This document shows, one piece after another, positions 42,298 to 45,440 of a DNA stretch of 45,440 nt. The DNA comes from Spirochaetales bacterium (GTDB taxonomy: Bacteria > Spirochaetota > Spirochaetia > Sphaerochaetales > Sphaerochaetaceae), in the NCBI GenBank assembly GCA_022788185.1, contig JALEVV010000074.1, forward strand, positions 1 to 45,440, in the 5' to 3' direction. The position numbers were made by a program, and so were the translations under genes. Below the pieces are notes generated by a model, which did no database searches, had not been told where the DNA came from, and saw nothing but the letters and a program-made list of their open reading frames with translations. Every line of letters starts with the position of its first letter. Position 1 is the stretch's first letter.

Positions 42298-43063
42298 TTC
42301 CTTCATTGCGGGCAACTCGCCTTACCATCGCTTCGATGTGCGGGCAAAGATCATATTCACGGTCCTTATGTGCGTCTCCGTGTTTTTTGCAATGCCGCTC
42401 TGCCTTCAGTATACCCTTACAGTCCTTGCACTCATCCTGTCCCTTTCATCAGTCGGAGTGAAGACGACTCTGAAGACCCTCAGCCTGACGCTGCCGGTCG
42501 TCATCTTCATGATCCTCTTCATGCCGCTTCAGGAAAGGTCGGGCCTGCCGCTTGTCACCATAAGGGGCTTCACACTCATCACCCATGAGGGACTCATGAC
42601 CGTGCAGGTACTTCTGAACCGTTTCATAACGATATCGGTACTGTGCACGCTTTTGATCCAGACGGCCTCCTCCCGGGACATCCTGCTGGCCCTGAGATTC
42701 TTCCGCCTGCCATATAATGCCTCGCTGGTACTCTCACTCGCCCTGAGATTCATTCCCTCATTTGCCTCCACATTCTCCCGCATCAGGGATTCCCAGAGGC
42801 TGAGACTTCCCAATCCCGATGAGAACGAAAAGGGGAAGGGCGGATACATAAGCCTGATGCCGACCTTCACTTCAGCCCTCGTCGTGGCACTTAAAAGTAT
42901 CGGAACCACAGCCGCATTCCTGGACCTGAGAGGGTACGGAAGAAATGTGAAAAGAAGTGATTTTCATCGTCTTCCCATGGGCCTGAAACAGTTTACACAT
43001 TTGGCAGTTAGCGTTATTCTTCCGTTAATATTTATGGTCACACTGGAGGTCATTTATGGCTAA
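42287..43063 (+). CDS. ECF transporter transmembrane component EcfT
   Basis: The protein has 258 residues. The start MRYDSFIAGNSPYHRFDVRA is typical for EcfT, followed by several hydrophobic helices. The C-terminal coupling segment LDLRGYGRNVKR contains the ARG-type motif that contacts the ATPases. The ATG at 42287 is chosen over the GTG at 42278; both lie inside the ATPase gene. The next gene begins inside this one's stop. It is the energy-coupling partner of the S component. Confidence 0.88.
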   Translation: MRYDSFIAGNSPYHRFDVRAKIIFTVLMCVSVFFAMPLCLQYTLTVLALILSLSSVGVKTTLKTLSLTLPVVIFMILFMPLQERSGLPLVTIRGFTLITHEGLMTVQVLLNRFITISVLCTLLIQTASSRDILLALRFFRLPYNASLVLSLALRFIPSFASTFSRIRDSQRLRLPNPDENEKGKGGYISLMPTFTSALVVALKSIGTTAAFLDLRGYGRNVKRSDFHRLPMGLKQFTHLAVSVILPLIFMVTLEVIYG

Positions 43064-43571
43064 GGAAAAGAGTGATACGGTCAAGATCGCAACCCTTGCA
43101 ATAGCAATCGCGGTGGTCGCCGTATTCACCATGATAATCAAGATACCCACTGCAAGAGGGTACCTCAATCCCTGTGATGTGGCAATCTGCTTCATCGCTT
43201 ACACTCTCGGACCCGTTACCGCAGGTCTTTCCGCCGGAATCGGAACTGCTCTTGCCGACGTGCTCGGCGGCTATCCCCAGTGGGCCCTCATCAGCTTCCT
43301 GGTCCATGGCCTTGAAGGCCTCGTAATGGCTCTCATCATGAAGGGTGACAGCGTGAGCTGGGCAAAGAAGCTCATTGCCGGTGCCCTCTGCATGATTATA
43401 GTGGCAGGCGGCTACTGCCTCCTGGCAGGTGCCTTCCTCACCGGTTTCCCGACCGCAGTTGCCGAGATCCCCGGCAACCTCATTCAGAGCGGAGTGGGCG
43501 TGGTCGCAGGTCTTGCATTAAGCGAGGCTGTCAGAAAGGCCTATCCGCCCGTAAGATCAATTTCCTGGTAG
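43056..43571 (+). CDS. ECF transporter substrate-binding S component
   Basis: This 171-residue protein has about five to six hydrophobic helices. The stretches GYLNPCDVAICFIAYTLGP and ALADVLGGYPQWALISFLVH match the HmpT/DUF1393-like S-component family (PF07155 type). The family takes up small vitamins or precursors such as hydroxymethylpyrimidine or queuosine precursors. The substrate cannot be read from the sequence, and no thiamine, riboflavin or other riboswitch is visible because the gene is buried in an overlapping operon. It is followed by guaA after 9 bases. Confidence 0.8.
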   Translation: MAKEKSDTVKIATLAIAIAVVAVFTMIIKIPTARGYLNPCDVAICFIAYTLGPVTAGLSAGIGTALADVLGGYPQWALISFLVHGLEGLVMALIMKGDSVSWAKKLIAGALCMIIVAGGYCLLAGAFLTGFPTAVAEIPGNLIQSGVGVVAGLALSEAVRKAYPPVRSISW

Positions 43572-43580
43572 GGAGGAACA

Positions 43581-45128
43581 ATGAATACTTCTCACGATCT
43601 CGTAATAGTGCTCGACTTCGGTGCCCAGTACAGCCAGCTTATCGCAAGGCGCGTGCGTGAGCTCGGAGTCTACAGCCAGATCGTCCCTTTCAACACAAGT
43701 GCGGAGGAGATCAGAAAGATGGCGCCCAAGGGAATCATCTTCTCCGGTGGACCGGCTTCGGTCAGCCAGGAAGGCTCCCCAAGGCCCGATAAGGAAGTCT
43801 TCTCTCTTGGAATTCCCGTCCTCGGTATCTGCTACGGTCTTCAGGTCATGTCCCTCCTGCTGGGAGGAAGTGTCACCTGCCCGGAGAAGAAGGAGTACGG
43901 AATTGCCAACATCTCGATCAGGGGAAAGGGTGAACTTTTAAAGGACATTCCTGACCACAGTCAGGTGTGGATGAGCCATGGAGACAGCGTTTCAGCCATT
44001 CCCGAGGGCTTCGTAACCACAGCCGATACGCCGAACTGCCCATACACCGTCATTGAAAACAGTGAAAGGAAGTTCTACGGCGTTCAGTTCCATCCCGAAG
44101 TCGTGCACTCCGTGGATGGTCAGAAGATGCTTTCGAACTTCGTTCTCGGCATCTGTAAGGCCACTGCCGACTGGAACATGGGCAACTTCATCAATGAACA
44201 GGTGGAGCGCATCAGGGAAGAAGTCGGCGACGGACAGGTTCTCTGCGGCCTTTCCGGTGGTGTCGATTCCTCAGTTGCCGCTGTCCTGATACACAGGGCG
44301 ATCGGGGACAGACTTGTATGTGTCTTCGTCAACAACGGCATGCTGAGAAAGCATGAGGCGGAAAATGTACTCGAGCTTTTCGGAAAACACTTCAACATGA
44401 GACTGCAGTACGCCGATGCAGAGGAAGCCTTCCTTACCGCCCTCAAGGGCAAAACCGATCCCGAGGACAAGAGAAAGACCATCGGAAAGCTTTTCGTCGA
44501 TACCTTCTATAATGAAGCAAGAAAGTGCGGTGACATAACCCACCTTGCTCAGGGTACGCTCTATCCGGATATCGTTGAGTCCAAGTCCCCCTTCGGAGGC
44601 CCCACATCGACGATCAAGTCGCACCACAACGTGGGCGGACTTCCTGAGGATCTCAAGTGGAAGCTGCTCGAGCCCCTTAAGGAGCTCTTCAAGGATGAGG
44701 TACGTGAACTTGGACGTGAGCTCGGACTTCCCGAGGAGCTTGTCGACCGTCATCCCTTCCCCGGTCCCGGACTTGGTGTAAGGTGTATCGGTGAAGTGAC
44801 CAAAGAGCGTCTCGACACTCTCCGTGACGTGGATGCCATTTTCATCGAGGAGATAAGAAAGGCAGGTCTCTACGGTGAGATCTGGCAGGCCCTTGCAGAC
44901 CTCCTTCCCGTAAAGAGCGTCGGTGTTCAGGGGGATGAGAGAACATACAGGGAAGTATGCACCCTCCGTGCCGTAACAAGTCAGGATGCAATGACCGCAG
45001 ACTGGTACCGCATGCCCTATGATGTCATGCAGAGATGCGCATCGCGAATATGCAATGAGGTCAAAGGGGTAAACAGGGTACTTTACGACATCACCTCTAA
45101 ACCACCAGGAACAATCGAGTGGGAATAG
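43581..45128 (+). CDS. guaA: GMP synthase (glutamine-hydrolysing)
   Basis: This 515-residue enzyme converts XMP to GMP. The class I glutamine amidotransferase domain has Cys84 (GICYGLQ), His171 and Glu173 (QFHPEVVHS). The ATP pyrophosphatase domain has SGGVDSS at 225-231, and the C-terminal dimerisation domain ends MTADWYRMPYDV through GVNRVLYDITSKPPGTIEWE, the highly conserved end. A good GGAGGAAC ribosome site precedes it. It is the last gene before an AT-rich segment with integrase remains; its 3' end is a known integration site in other bacteria. Confidence 0.96.
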   Translation: MNTSHDLVIVLDFGAQYSQLIARRVRELGVYSQIVPFNTSAEEIRKMAPKGIIFSGGPASVSQEGSPRPDKEVFSLGIPVLGICYGLQVMSLLLGGSVTCPEKKEYGIANISIRGKGELLKDIPDHSQVWMSHGDSVSAIPEGFVTTADTPNCPYTVIENSERKFYGVQFHPEVVHSVDGQKMLSNFVLGICKATADWNMGNFINEQVERIREEVGDGQVLCGLSGGVDSSVAAVLIHRAIGDRLVCVFVNNGMLRKHEAENVLELFGKHFNMRLQYADAEEAFLTALKGKTDPEDKRKTIGKLFVDTFYNEARKCGDITHLAQGTLYPDIVESKSPFGGPTSTIKSHHNVGGLPEDLKWKLLEPLKELFKDEVRELGRELGLPEELVDRHPFPGPGLGVRCIGEVTKERLDTLRDVDAIFIEEIRKAGLYGEIWQALADLLPVKSVGVQGDERTYREVCTLRAVTSQDAMTADWYRMPYDVMQRCASRICNEVKGVNRVLYDITSKPPGTIEWE

Positions 45129-45138
45129 TATATAAATA

Positions 45139-45180
45139 AAGCCTAACTCATGATAATATAAGAAGTTAGGCTTTTATTTT
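45139..45180 (+). terminator. guaA terminator
   Basis: AAGCCTAACT (45139-45148) pairs perfectly with AGTTAGGCTT (45164-45173) over a 15-base AT-rich loop, followed by TTATTTT. It ends the helicase-to-guaA chain. Confidence 0.75.
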
Positions 45181-45239
45181 ATACTGTTATTGTACCATTT
45201 CTGTACCTAGAAAAGGAATTAGTGGTGTCAAATGGATAC

Positions 45240-45415
45240 TTATTGACATATCGAATCAAGTTTTTCTGTAACATCTTCTTCTTTTTCTTTATAAAGGTGA
45301 GAATACGTTCTTAGATTCGTTTCTATATTTTTCATGCCCTAATCTTTCAGAGACTAGCTTTACTGGAGTACCCATATTATTGGAAGGGTTGCATGTGAAT
45401 GCCCATACACTATAA
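45240..45415 (-). pseudogene. decayed tyrosine recombinase (phage-type integrase) C-terminus
   Basis: On the minus strand the familiar end of an integrase appears in three frames. GHSHATL comes first, where an R-H-x-H-A-T-L box is expected and the Arg is replaced by Gly. NNMGTPVKLVSERLGHEKY follows, then HLYKEKEEDVTEKLDSICQ, with a stop at 45240-45242. The NTYSHL catalytic-tyrosine segment is mangled (KNVFSP). At least two frameshifts and loss of catalytic residues make it dead. The stretch is markedly AT-rich against guaA and reads like Firmicutes phage DNA. It probably continues past the right edge. Confidence 0.7.
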
Positions 45416-45440
45416 TAAAGACAAATCGGAAAATCCCTGA

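Noticed and set aside
1-45440. CRISPR arrays, tRNA and rRNA genes
   Set aside because: No regularly spaced repeats, cloverleaf-like segments or rRNA-like stretches were noticed on either strand. Small RNAs without obvious features could be missed by eye.

Overview
The window looks like the chromosome of a spirochaete of the Sphaerochaeta type, moderately GC-rich by eye. This is an inference from gene content and signal-peptide style: a periplasmic binding protein continues with GGAKEE straight after its cleavage site, EF-P occurs with both lysylation enzymes, mnmE-mnmG-rsmG-ftsK are packed together, and there is a small outer-membrane-type barrel protein. No rRNA, tRNA or CRISPR array was seen, so the assignment has no RNA marker behind it.

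Layout. Positions 1-2500 are eroded: a small membrane protein gene broken by a frameshift, a hydrophobic remnant, an intact SDR oxidoreductase on the minus strand, and a YibE/F-family transporter pseudogene with at least four frameshifts and a stop. Positions 2549-6025 hold plus-strand genes: an HTH regulator coupled to a CPBP membrane protease, two GNAT acetyltransferases and an M19 dipeptidase. Positions 6027-14793 are minus strand: a beta-mannosidase with its own terminator, then a likely operon of phosphohexomutase, periplasmic binding protein, double-length permease, ABC ATPase and histidine phosphatase. The importer resembles Fbp/Afu systems; its sugar-phosphate neighbours suggest a phosphorylated sugar rather than iron.

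Positions 14895-23012 are plus strand: NAD synthetase, a barrel protein, a small membrane protein, a PhnP-like metallo-hydrolase, DNA polymerase I with an extra N-terminal tail, CoaE and a membrane-anchored coiled-coil protein. Positions 23047-29130 carry EpmB, EF-P and EpmA (the EF-P beta-lysylation set), with an SLC45-like MFS carrier, a DMT transporter and a DUF362 protein between them. From 29178 to 36755 runs a tightly overlapping cluster, mnmE-mnmG-rsmG-ftsK-class IV aminotransferase. From 36844 to 45128 a second overlapping chain runs DEAD-box helicase, ABC exporter, PlsC, a fused ECF ATPase, EcfT, an ECF S component and guaA. After the guaA terminator the sequence turns AT-rich and holds a decayed tyrosine integrase, a likely scar of an element inserted at the guaA 3' end.

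The most interesting signals are regulatory. Several genes that head operons have a -10 hexamer only 6-8 bases before the ATG and no Shine-Dalgarno, which predicts leaderless mRNAs. One of them, the HTH regulator, has a 16-bp perfect palindrome filling the -35/-10 spacer. The phosphohexomutase and beta-mannosidase promoters share a 14-nt box. The candidate for an undescribed system is the phosphohexomutase / Afu-like ABC importer / histidine phosphatase operon.
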